From Rathayibacter sp. VKM Ac-2759 (lineage in GTDB: Bacteria; Actinomycetota; Actinomycetes; Actinomycetales; Microbacteriaceae): 64,000 bases of DNA. Where the stretch lies: NCBI RefSeq assembly GCF_009834225.1, contig NZ_CP047176.1, positions 992,001 through 1,056,000 of the forward strand, in the 5' to 3' direction. Position numbers and translations under genes: made by a program. The notes under the pieces were generated by a model, which was given only the letters and a program-made list of their open reading frames with translations, did not search any database and was not told the origin of the DNA. Below, piece by piece: positions 36,292 through 44,008 of the stretch. The stretch's first letter is position 1. Each line of letters starts with the position of its first letter.

Positions 36292-37463
36292 CGGGACCTG
36301 CGCGTGTCCGGCTTCCGGGAGTGGTCCGCCCCGGGATCCTCCTCGCCTTCGTCGTCGTCGTCGCCCTCGTCGGCGCGGCGGGATTCGGCCTCGGCGCGTC
36401 GATGCGCACGGCGGCGGCCGTCGACGAGGCGGCAGCGGAGGAACCGCCCGCGGTCGAGGCGGCGGTGGAGCGCCGCTCGATCTCGCCGCCGCGCACGATC
36501 CAGGGGGTGGTCGACGCGGGCGACACCGAGACGGTCGGCTTCACGGGGATCAGCGATCCCGCGGTCCTGCCGTACGTGACGGAGGTCGGCGCCGGTGCGG
36601 GGGAGGCGCTCGCGAACGGCGGACTGCTCCTCGCCGTGGCCGGGCGGCCGCGCATCGCGCTGCGGGTCTCCGCGCCTCTCTACCGCGACCTGCGCGTCGG
36701 AGACGTCGGCGCGGACGTCGAGTCGTTCGAGGCGGCTCTCCAGGCCGCGGTGGGCGGGGACTTCGACGTCGACGAGACGATGACCGCCCGCACCGCGGCA
36801 GCGGCGGAGGAGCTGTGGGCGAGCCTCGGCTACGACCTGCCCACCAGGACCGCGGCGGCGAGCGCGGAGACCACGACCCCCTCGAGCCGTGCCGCGCCCG
36901 AGCCCTTCGTCGATGTGCGGGAGATCGTGCAGCTCGCCTCCGACACGGTGACGGTCGCGAGCGTCCTCGCGGTCGGCGACAGCGCGACCGCCGACGCACC
37001 TCTGGCGACCCTGCAGACGAGCCCGAGGCGCATCGTGGCCCGCGCGACGGTGCTCGACGCCGAGGTGTTCCCGGCGGGGACGCCCCTCCTCCTGCGCGCC
37101 GACGGGCGGCCGGAGCAGACCGGTCAGGTCGGTCGTCTGGGCGACTTCGCCGACTCCGACGGGACGGCCGGGAGTGCTGCGGGGCGGGACGTGCACGTGG
37201 ATCTCCCCGCGGAGTGGTCGGATCTGCCCGAGACGTCGACCGTCACGATGACCACCGTCGCGGCGGGCGAGCCCGTCCTCGCCGTTCCCCTCTCCGCGGT
37301 GCACGACGCGTCGACCTCGCCGTTCGTCGTCGTCGCCCACTCGACGCGATTCGCCCGCGGCGACGAGGTCCCGGTCACCGTGCTCGGGTCGGGAGACGGC
37401 TGGGTGCGGATCGACGAGGCGTCGGGGCTGGTCGACGGCGACACGATCGTGCTGAGCCCGTGA
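36288..37463 (+). CDS. membrane adaptor (HlyD/MacA-like) with peptidoglycan-binding domain
   Basis: A 391-residue membrane-anchored adaptor: an N-terminal helix (ILLAFVVVVALVGAAGFGLG, about 15-34), an outside domain that resembles periplasmic adaptor barrels (GVVDAGDTETVGF; VSAPLYRDLRVGDVG), and an inserted PG_binding_1-like helix set (about 140-185; VGADVESFEAALQAAVGG). Such adaptors couple MacB-type ABC transporters to the wall in Gram-positive bacteria. The start is GTG at 36288, overlapping the lipoprotein stop as GTGA, and its stop overlaps the ABC gene the same way. It probably docks on the downstream transporter. Confidence 0.8.
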   Translation: MTGPARVRLPGVVRPGILLAFVVVVALVGAAGFGLGASMRTAAAVDEAAAEEPPAVEAAVERRSISPPRTIQGVVDAGDTETVGFTGISDPAVLPYVTEVGAGAGEALANGGLLLAVAGRPRIALRVSAPLYRDLRVGDVGADVESFEAALQAAVGGDFDVDETMTARTAAAAEELWASLGYDLPTRTAAASAETTTPSSRAAPEPFVDVREIVQLASDTVTVASVLAVGDSATADAPLATLQTSPRRIVARATVLDAEVFPAGTPLLLRADGRPEQTGQVGRLGDFADSDGTAGSAAGRDVHVDLPAEWSDLPETSTVTMTTVAAGEPVLAVPLSAVHDASTSPFVVVAHSTRFARGDEVPVTVLGSGDGWVRIDEASGLVDGDTIVLSP

Positions 37464-39379
37464 CCGCTCCTCTCCTCTCGCTGCGCGGCGCGACCCGTCG
37501 CTACGCCGGCCCGACGGGCACCCGCGCGCTCGACTCCGTCGACCTCGACGTGCAGGCGGGAGAGTTCGTCGCCGTGATCGGCCGCTCGGGCGCCGGCAAG
37601 TCGACCCTCCTCAACGTCCTCGGCCTGCTCGACTCCGCCGATTCGGGGGAGTACCGGATCGGGGGCCTCGACGTCTCCGCTCTCTCCGAGACGGAGCGCG
37701 ACGCCCTCCGCTCCCGGACCTTCGGGTTCGTGTTCCAGGACTCGTTCGTGCTGCCGAGCGAGAGCGTCGCCCGCAACGCGGCTCTCCCGCTCCGGATGCG
37801 GGGAGAGGGGCGCGGGAGTCAGATCGACGCCGTGGGCCGCGTCCTCGACGGGTTCGGACTGCTCCCGGTCGCGGAGCAGCCCGCCGGGACCCTCTCCGGC
37901 GGGGAGCGCCAGAGGACCGCCGTCGCCCGCGCCGTCGTCGGGCGACCGGCGGTGATCCTCGCGGACGAGCCCACCGGCAGTCTGGACGCCGACACCGGCG
38001 CGGGCGTGATGGAGATGCTCGTCGACCTCCACCGCTCCGGGGTCACGGTCGTGGTGATCACGCACTCGGCGGAGGTCGCGGCGATCGCCGACCGGTGCAT
38101 CCGCCTCGCCGACGGACGCATCGACTCCGACACCGGAGCCGCCTCGTCGGGCGGGTCGCCCCCGGTGCCGCCGGCCGCCGACAGCGCGCCGACCCGATCG
38201 CCCCGACCTCGCCGCCGCTCCGGGTGGCTGTTCGGCGACGCCGTGTCGTCGCTGCTGCTCTCCCCGGCCCGCACCGCCGGCGTCCTCGCCGCCTTCGTGA
38301 TCGCCGTCGCCGGACTCGTGACGTCGGTCGGGATGAGCGCGACGGCGGCCGGTCAGGTCTCGCAGCGACTCGACGCGGCGGCGCTCGACCAGGTGGTGGC
38401 GCGGCTCCCCGACACCTCGACCCGGGAGGACCTCCGGCGCGCCGCGGCCTCGGTCGCCGCGCTCGACGGAGTGCTCGCCGCCGGCGCACGCACGACTCTC
38501 GCGGCGACGGCCGCCCGGCCCGGGCGCTGGATCGGCGGCTCCGAGGTCTCGTCCGAGGCGCCGGTGCTCGCCGTCGACGCGGACTTCCTCGACGTGGAGC
38601 TCGCGTCGGTGGCGCCGGCGACCGCGGCGGCCTGGCTCGACGTCGAGGACGGAGTGCCGGTGGCTCTGCTCGGCGCGGGCGCCGCGGAGGATCTCGGCAT
38701 CCCGACCACGCGCACCGGCGACACCCTCCGGATCGACGGCCAGTCCGTCGTCGTCGCCGGCTTCGTCCTCTCCTCACCGCGGGACCCCGCTCTCGCCGAG
38801 TCGATCCTGGTCTCGGCGACCGACTTCGCCGTCCCGCCGCAGTCGGAGCACCACGTCGTCGCGCGGACCAAGGCGGGGCGCCCCGCGGCGATCGCCGAGT
38901 CCGTCCCGCTCGCCGTCGACCCCGGGCACCCCGAGACCGTCGTGGTGCAGACCGTCGCGGATCTGCGGCGGCTCACCCGCGGAGTGAGCAGCGATCTCGC
39001 CGCGAACCTGCTCGTCGTCTCGGCGGTGCTCCTGCTCCTCGTCTGCGTCAGCAGCGCCACCTCGATGTTCCTCGCAGTGTCGGCGCGCACCCGCGAGATC
39101 GCCCTGCGCCGGGCGGTCGGGGCGACGCGGCGCGACATCCGAGTGCTCTTCCTCCTGGAGGGAACGGCGATCGGGGCCGCGGGCGGGGTCTCGGGACTGG
39201 CGCTGGGCACTCTTGCGACGGCGCTGCTCAGCGGGGCTCAGGGCTGGTCGCCGGTACTCGACCCCGTCAGCGCCCTGGTCGGAGTCGCCGCGGGGATCGG
39301 GGCCGGCGCCCTCTCGGCCGTCGGCCCCGCCCTCCGCGCCGCCCGCGTCGAGCCCGCGCTCGCGCTCCGAGCCGGGTGA
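37460..39379 (+). CDS. MacB-like ABC transporter, ATPase fused to FtsX-type permease
   Basis: A 639-residue fusion. The ATPase domain (1-225) has Walker A GRSGAGKST, the signature LSGGE, Walker B VILADEPTGSLD and the H-loop ITHS, typical of the MacB/LolD class. After a Pro/Ser-rich linker, a first membrane helix (AGVLAAFVIAVAGLVTSVGM, about 265), a large extracytoplasmic domain (about 290-500) and three more helices (about 515-535, 570-590, 600-620) form a MacB permease. These proteins act as mechanotransmission pumps moving substrates already outside the membrane. GTGA overlap with the adaptor gene; stop at 39379 closes the operon. Confidence 0.88.
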   Translation: MTAPLLSLRGATRRYAGPTGTRALDSVDLDVQAGEFVAVIGRSGAGKSTLLNVLGLLDSADSGEYRIGGLDVSALSETERDALRSRTFGFVFQDSFVLPSESVARNAALPLRMRGEGRGSQIDAVGRVLDGFGLLPVAEQPAGTLSGGERQRTAVARAVVGRPAVILADEPTGSLDADTGAGVMEMLVDLHRSGVTVVVITHSAEVAAIADRCIRLADGRIDSDTGAASSGGSPPVPPAADSAPTRSPRPRRRSGWLFGDAVSSLLLSPARTAGVLAAFVIAVAGLVTSVGMSATAAGQVSQRLDAAALDQVVARLPDTSTREDLRRAAASVAALDGVLAAGARTTLAATAARPGRWIGGSEVSSEAPVLAVDADFLDVELASVAPATAAAWLDVEDGVPVALLGAGAAEDLGIPTTRTGDTLRIDGQSVVVAGFVLSSPRDPALAESILVSATDFAVPPQSEHHVVARTKAGRPAAIAESVPLAVDPGHPETVVVQTVADLRRLTRGVSSDLAANLLVVSAVLLLLVCVSSATSMFLAVSARTREIALRRAVGATRRDIRVLFLLEGTAIGAAGGVSGLALGTLATALLSGAQGWSPVLDPVSALVGVAAGIGAGALSAVGPALRAARVEPALALRAG

Positions 39380-39436
39380 CCCGGCCGCGGCACCGGACGG
39401 CCACTCCGGCGTCACCGGGATGTCGACGGGGAGCCG

Positions 39437-39442
39437 TAGCGT
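39437..39442 (+). promoter_or_regulatory. -10 hexamer of a leaderless promoter for the PPTase-like gene
   Basis: TAGCGT is seven bases before the ATG at 39450. It separates this gene from the preceding transporter operon. Confidence 0.5.
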
Positions 39443-39449
39443 CCGGGGC

Positions 39450-40085
39450 ATGACCGGACTCCCCCTCCTCGCCACCGACGACGTCCAGCTGCGCTGGGCC
39501 CGTCCCGAGGTGCTCGATTCGTCGCGGCACCGGATGCTCCGCCTCCTCACCCTCGCCGAGCGCCTCCGCTACGAGGCGACCGGACGCCGCGAGACCCGCG
39601 ACAGCTTCCTCCTCGGCCGGGTCCTCGTCCGCGAGCTCGCCGCGGAGACCCTCGGCATCGATCCGCTCGAGATCACTGTCGACGCCCGCTGCGAGCGCTG
39701 CAGCGGCCCGCACGGCCGCCCCGTGCTCGGCGGCGAGCACCCCGCGCTCGAGCGGATGCGGATCAGCATCGCGCACTGCGACGGCGCGGTCGTCGCCGCT
39801 CTCGCCACGGGGCGCGACCTCGGCATCGACGCCGCCCGCACCCGCACGGTCCGCGACCGGGTCGCGGCAGGCGACGCGACGGCGGAGCAGGTGCTGCACG
39901 AGCTCCGCTCCCAGGCGGTCGCGAAGGCCGACGGGCGAGGGGCGACGAGCGAGGAGCCGGTGCGCTTCCGCACCCGTGAGGGCGCGACGGAGGCGTGGAT
40001 CGAGGGCTCCGAGCGCTACTTCGCGGTCTCGGAGCCGATCGTGCACTCGGCGCTCGTCGTCACCCTCGCCGTCGCGCAGGACTGA
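39450..40085 (+). CDS. 4'-phosphopantetheinyl transferase-like protein with altered catalytic residues
   Basis: A 211-residue protein with the Sfp-type PPTase pattern: SFLLGRVLVRELAAETLG (CoA-binding helix), GRPVLGG, ISIAHCDGAVVAALA (the FSLSHS strand) and GIDAA at the place of the GVDIE metal site. The Glu of GVDIE is Ala, and the second-half motif W-x-x-KEA-x-x-K reads LRSQAVAKADG, with Gln for the catalytic Glu. These changes suggest a divergent or inactive enzyme. No polyketide, NRPS or carrier protein gene is near. The start fits a leaderless promoter. Confidence 0.65.
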   Translation: MTGLPLLATDDVQLRWARPEVLDSSRHRMLRLLTLAERLRYEATGRRETRDSFLLGRVLVRELAAETLGIDPLEITVDARCERCSGPHGRPVLGGEHPALERMRISIAHCDGAVVAALATGRDLGIDAARTRTVRDRVAAGDATAEQVLHELRSQAVAKADGRGATSEEPVRFRTREGATEAWIEGSERYFAVSEPIVHSALVVTLAVAQD

Positions 40086-40097
40086 GCGTCCCGCCGC

Positions 40098-40937
40098 TCA
40101 CTCGAAGAGCGAGAGGGTCAGCGTCGAGCGGTAGGCGCCGGGGGCGACCGAGCGCTCGGTCACCAGGCGCAGCTCGGCGGTCGCGGACGCCGTGACCGGG
40201 CCCTCGGACGCCGCGAGGAGGAGCGCGTCGCGGAGTCCGTCGCCGCCCTCGAGCACGGACGGGGCTCGCTCGCCCGCGCGGGCCCCTGCCGACTCGCCGA
40301 CCAGCGACGGAGTCCAGCCGAGGTGGTCGGCGCTGATCCGGCCCGAGGCGCTCACGACATCCCCGGCCGAGGCGAGGACGTACCAGGCCCCGGAGGCCCC
40401 CGTCTCGCGGGTGTCGGTGACGGTGACCGTGGGGAGAGCGCCGCGGAACTCGCGCCGCTGCGGACCCGCCTCCGACTCGCTCAGCTGCGTCGAGGAGCCC
40501 GCCACCGTCAGGGCCAGCGCGCCGGGACCCGCCGTCGGGTCGATCGCGACGCCGACGTCGACGCCCTCGGCGTCCACGACGGCCTCCGCGGGGGCCTCCG
40601 ACCCCGGGGTCCCGGTCGCGCGCGGAGCGGCGTCGCCGGTCGGCTCCCCGCTGCTCACCTCCGCGCCTCCGCAGCACGGGGTGACGCGCGGCGCCGTCTC
40701 GTCGCCCAAGACCGCGGACGTCGGAGTCGGTGTCGGAGTCGGCGTCGGCGTCGGTTCCGGCGTCTCGGCGACCACCGCCTCGGCGCTCGGCTCGGGAGCG
40801 GTCGCCGCCTCGGGCGCGAGTGCCGCCGAGGCGAAGACCACGGCCAGTGCCAGAGCGGCGGTGGGGACGGCGGCCGAGAGGGCTGCGCGGGTGGTGCGGA
40901 TCACAGGGTCTGCCGTTCGTCGAGTCGGGAGGGGCAC
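40098..40937 (-). CDS. secreted beta-rich protein with a Pro-Thr linker (WxL-like pattern)
   Basis: A 279-residue exported protein. A long signal peptide (ALSAAVPTAALALAVVFASA) is followed by a Pro/Thr spacer (EPTPTPTPTPTPT) and, from about residue 125, a domain of short beta strands (GALALTVAGSSTQL, LPTVTVTDTRETGASGAWYV, SGRISADHLGW) ending YRSTLTLSLFE. This resembles WxL-type or other surface beta-sandwich domains, without the WxL tripeptides, so the assignment is tentative. Two possible starts: GTG at 40937 or GTG at 40904, the latter giving a standard signal-peptide length. It converges on the PPTase-like gene. Confidence 0.65.
   Translation of the reverse strand: MPLPTRRTADPVIRTTRAALSAAVPTAALALAVVFASAALAPEAATAPEPSAEAVVAETPEPTPTPTPTPTPTSAVLGDETAPRVTPCCGGAEVSSGEPTGDAAPRATGTPGSEAPAEAVVDAEGVDVGVAIDPTAGPGALALTVAGSSTQLSESEAGPQRREFRGALPTVTVTDTRETGASGAWYVLASAGDVVSASGRISADHLGWTPSLVGESAGARAGERAPSVLEGGDGLRDALLLAASEGPVTASATAELRLVTERSVAPGAYRSTLTLSLFE
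40720..40755. repeat. hexanucleotide tandem repeat encoding the Pro-Thr linker
   Basis: Six units of GTCGGN lie head to tail on the plus strand and encode alternating Pro and Thr on the minus strand. Slippage would change the linker length in frame by two residues. Confidence 0.7.
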
Positions 40938-41021
40938 CGACCTGTGATTCCTATCAGCCGCTCGGACGGCGACGGCACCCCTCGTCCGGGTGGAGGCCGC
41001 CGGTGCGCGGGCACGCCGGAA

Positions 41022-41049
41022 GGAGGGACGGATCGGGACCCGTCCCTCC
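41022..41049 (-). terminator. hairpin downstream of the GH43-like gene
   Basis: GGAGGGACGG (41022-41031) pairs with CCGTCCCTCC (41040-41049) around an eight-base loop, 15 bases after the stop of the glycosidase gene. The T-tract is weak. Confidence 0.55.
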
Positions 41050-41064
41050 TCCTCGGCGCTCAGG

Positions 41065-43905
41065 TCAGCAGGTGCGCGAGGGGTACGCCACCTTCTGCTC
41101 GAGCGTGGCTCCGCCTCCTGTCGCGGTCACGACGACCTCGCCGGCCGGCATGCTCGCCTGACGCGTGGTGAAGCCGTGCGTCGCGTTCGACCCGGCGGCG
41201 ACGGCGGTGAACGACTTCTGTCCGTAGGCCGAACCGAAGGTCATGCCGAGCGGGGCGGTCTCGCCGTTGGTCGCGGTCACCGAGAGGATCGCCTTGCCGG
41301 CCACGCACCGCGACGACACGGAGGCGGTGACCTTCAGGGCCGGCGCCGCACTCTCGGGGACCACGATCTCGGAGATCTTGAGGTACGAGTTCGGCGTCGA
41401 GAAGGTCAGCTTCAGTCCGGTCGCCGTCACCGCGGTGAAGGGGACGGTCGTCAGCGCTCCGTTCGCCGCCGGGGCGACGTTCTGGGCCGACGTCGGCTTC
41501 CACGTGCCGTCCGCTGCGCGGTACGCCACGCTCACCGAGGCGAGGGTGCCCTCGGTGTTGGTGAAGCTCAGACCCGCGACGCGGTGCGCCTCGGTGTTCG
41601 TCAGGGTGAAGTCGGCACTGCCCGCGAACGTCCCGTCGGTCCAGGTCGACCACGCGGTGGTGACGTTGCCGTCGCACGCGTTCGCGGCGGGGAGCGTCGC
41701 CCACTTCGTCTGGCTGAACGACGCCGAGACGGCGGCGCCCTTCACCCGGCAGACGTTGACCGGGGGCGCGGTGCCCCAGATCTGCACCTCCGAGATCGAC
41801 TGCCAGGTGTTCGCGGTGCTCGTCAGGTGCAGGCGCAGCCCGGTGGTGTCGGGCAGCGACGACAGGTCGAGCACGACCGTCGGCGCGGCGTCGGTCGCGG
41901 CCTGCGAGAGGGTCGCGCCGACCGTGCTCGTGGTCCACGCCCCGTTCACCTGGTACTCCACCTCGATGCGCGAGGGCCAGGTGGCCGTCGCGCCGTCCTT
42001 GAAGGCGTGCACCGTCACGGAGTCGAGGTTCTGCGGCGTGCTCCACGAGAACGCGAGGCGGCTGTCGCGCGGGTAGCCCGAGCCCGACCAGTCGTCCCAG
42101 CCCTTCGCCTCCGTGTCCCCGTCGATGAGCTTCGGCGCGAGGTCGGCGCGGCTCGAGACCGTCACCGAGGCTCCGGGCGCGAGGTTGGCGATGCCCGGCT
42201 CGGCGACCTCGATGGTGCGGGTGAAGGTGCGTCCGGCCGCGAACTCGGAGTCGGCGGCGAGGACGCCGGTGACCTGCAGGGTGCCGAGGGCCGCGGGGCC
42301 GGTCGGCTCCCAGGTCACGGCGACGTCGCGCGTGCCGGTGCCGGTCTTCACCGACACGTTCGCGGGGAGCACGGCCGCGACGTCGGCGTTCCGCCGCACC
42401 GTGTCGGGCAGGCGGTCGTCGACGACCGACCAGGTGCCGGCTCCGACGCCCTTGTCGTCCCAGTAGGATGCGTCCCAGCCGTCCGCCCAGCGGGCCGGGT
42501 CCTCGACGGCGGGGTTGCGCATCTCGAGCCGGCCGTTCTCGCCGATGGTCATCGGGAGCCAGACGTAGGTGGAGTCGGAGGCGCCGTCGTTCCAGCGGTC
42601 GCCCATGTAGACGTACTTCCCGGGCGCGAGGGTCAGGACGTTCGTCGACTGCGAGCCGAAGGTGGTGGCCCGCGTGTCTCCGATCGACAGACGCCCGTCG
42701 CCGCCCTCGGGGATCGAGTTGTAGGCGACGTTCTCGTTCGCGTCGTCCTTCTCGACTCCGCGGATCCACGAGCCGAGGATCGAGTCGGCGGTGTAGTACG
42801 TCTGCTGGTTCGGCGCCCACCCCGTCGCTCCGGAGGCGATCGTGTAGTACTTCCCGCCGTTCGCGAAGATCGCCGGAGCCTCGAGGTGACCGCACTCCTT
42901 CACGATCTGGAAGTCGGTGCCGCGGACCGGAGCGCCGGCCTTCCCGTCGGCGAAGACGTAGGGGTACCTCCCGTCGGCCGAGTACTGGTTCGCGTCGAGG
43001 GTGTCCGTGGTGGTGGTGCGCTCGACGTTGGTGTAGCTCGCGTCGAGCTTGGCGACGTAGAGCGTGTAGTTCTCCTCGGAGGAGTAGGAGATGTAGGCGG
43101 TGCCGTCCCCGTCCTGGAACACGGTCATGTCGCGCGCCTGGCCGGGCACGGCCGACGAGGTGCACGCCTGGTAGTTCGAGCGGTTGTAGAGCCGGTAGAC
43201 GCCCTGGAGCGTGAAGGGACCGGTCGGGCTGTCCGAGGTCGCGACTCCGGCCATCGACCGCGCGTAGGTGCTGCCGCCCGCCTCGGTGCGCCCGTCGGAG
43301 TGCCACCACATGACCCACTTGCCGGTCGTCTCGTTGAAGAGGACCTTGGGCCGCTCGAAGATCGCGGTGTTCGGCGAGGACTGGGTGGTGTCGAGGTGGT
43401 AGTCGAGCTCGGCGATGCGGTCGGCGCGGGGCAGGCCCGCATCGTCGACCGTGTCGTAGAGCGCGTCGAAGTACGGCTGCTCCAGATCCGACGGAGTCGA
43501 GACGCTGCGCAGCGCGGTGCCCTCGTTCTCCCAGTTGTGGCCGTCGGTCGAGCGGTAGACCGCGACTCCGGGGCTGTCCCAGTAGCCGTTGGTGCGGTCC
43601 TCGCCGTACCAGTACTGGACCTGCTGCCCGTCCTCCTCGACGGTGACGATCTGCCCGCCGTGCGCCTGGATGTGGCGGCCGTCGGTGTCGTACCAGTAGG
43701 GCTGGAAGTAGCCGGAGGCGCCGCGTCCCGGATCCTGGATCGCGGGATAGTCGGTGTAGACCGGCGGAGAGCTGGTGCGCGGGACCCCGTCGTCCGGGTC
43801 GGTCACCACCCCTGCCGCTGCGGCGGGCTGCGCTCCGACTCCGAGGAGTGCCGCGACCAGGAGGGCCGCCACCGCCGCTCCGGCCGATCGTGTACGAGAC
43901 GTCAT
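41065..43905 (-). CDS. large secreted glycoside hydrolase (GH43-like) with Ig-like and F5/8 type C domains
   Basis: A 946-residue exported enzyme. Signal peptide (1-31, ending QPAAAAG); catalytic beta-propeller (about 40-450) with HIQAHGGQIV and YWYGEDRTNGYWDS, a pattern seen in GH43 exo-beta-1,3-galactanase-like enzymes; Ig-like group 4 domain (about 475-565; VAAVLPANVSV, DVAVTWEP); discoidin/F5-8C-like domain (about 575-725; SEVQIWG); a second carbohydrate-binding-like region and a C-terminal domain ending in YPSRTC. AAAGGAG lies eight bases before the ATG at 43905. The substrate is probably arabinogalactan or a related plant polysaccharide; the exact linkage is not provable here. Confidence 0.82.
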   Translation of the reverse strand: MTSRTRSAGAAVAALLVAALLGVGAQPAAAAGVVTDPDDGVPRTSSPPVYTDYPAIQDPGRGASGYFQPYWYDTDGRHIQAHGGQIVTVEEDGQQVQYWYGEDRTNGYWDSPGVAVYRSTDGHNWENEGTALRSVSTPSDLEQPYFDALYDTVDDAGLPRADRIAELDYHLDTTQSSPNTAIFERPKVLFNETTGKWVMWWHSDGRTEAGGSTYARSMAGVATSDSPTGPFTLQGVYRLYNRSNYQACTSSAVPGQARDMTVFQDGDGTAYISYSSEENYTLYVAKLDASYTNVERTTTTDTLDANQYSADGRYPYVFADGKAGAPVRGTDFQIVKECGHLEAPAIFANGGKYYTIASGATGWAPNQQTYYTADSILGSWIRGVEKDDANENVAYNSIPEGGDGRLSIGDTRATTFGSQSTNVLTLAPGKYVYMGDRWNDGASDSTYVWLPMTIGENGRLEMRNPAVEDPARWADGWDASYWDDKGVGAGTWSVVDDRLPDTVRRNADVAAVLPANVSVKTGTGTRDVAVTWEPTGPAALGTLQVTGVLAADSEFAAGRTFTRTIEVAEPGIANLAPGASVTVSSRADLAPKLIDGDTEAKGWDDWSGSGYPRDSRLAFSWSTPQNLDSVTVHAFKDGATATWPSRIEVEYQVNGAWTTSTVGATLSQAATDAAPTVVLDLSSLPDTTGLRLHLTSTANTWQSISEVQIWGTAPPVNVCRVKGAAVSASFSQTKWATLPAANACDGNVTTAWSTWTDGTFAGSADFTLTNTEAHRVAGLSFTNTEGTLASVSVAYRAADGTWKPTSAQNVAPAANGALTTVPFTAVTATGLKLTFSTPNSYLKISEIVVPESAAPALKVTASVSSRCVAGKAILSVTATNGETAPLGMTFGSAYGQKSFTAVAAGSNATHGFTTRQASMPAGEVVVTATGGGATLEQKVAYPSRTC

Positions 43906-43931
43906 GCTGTGCTCCTTTGCACGGGACCTGC

Positions 43932-43979
43932 GCGGATGTTCACGCAAACATCCGCCTTCACCGTACATGGTGACGTCAA
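43932..43979. promoter_or_regulatory. palindromic operator and -35 region of the GH43-like gene
   Basis: GCGGATGTT (43932-43940), six bases, then AACATCCGC (43947-43955) form a perfect 9-bp inverted repeat. Next to it TCACC-N6-GGTGA (43958-43973) forms a second one. TTGACG on the minus strand at 43974-43979 is a -35-like box; the -10 would fall inside the first palindrome. The arrangement suggests repression by a dimeric regulator, but no regulator gene is adjacent. Confidence 0.5.
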
Positions 43980-44008
43980 CATGCGCGAGGGAGGCCGGCC
44001 CTCCTCCC

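Noticed and set aside
40720..40755. CRISPR-like short repeats
   Set aside because: The units are six bases without spacers and lie in a coding Pro-Thr linker.
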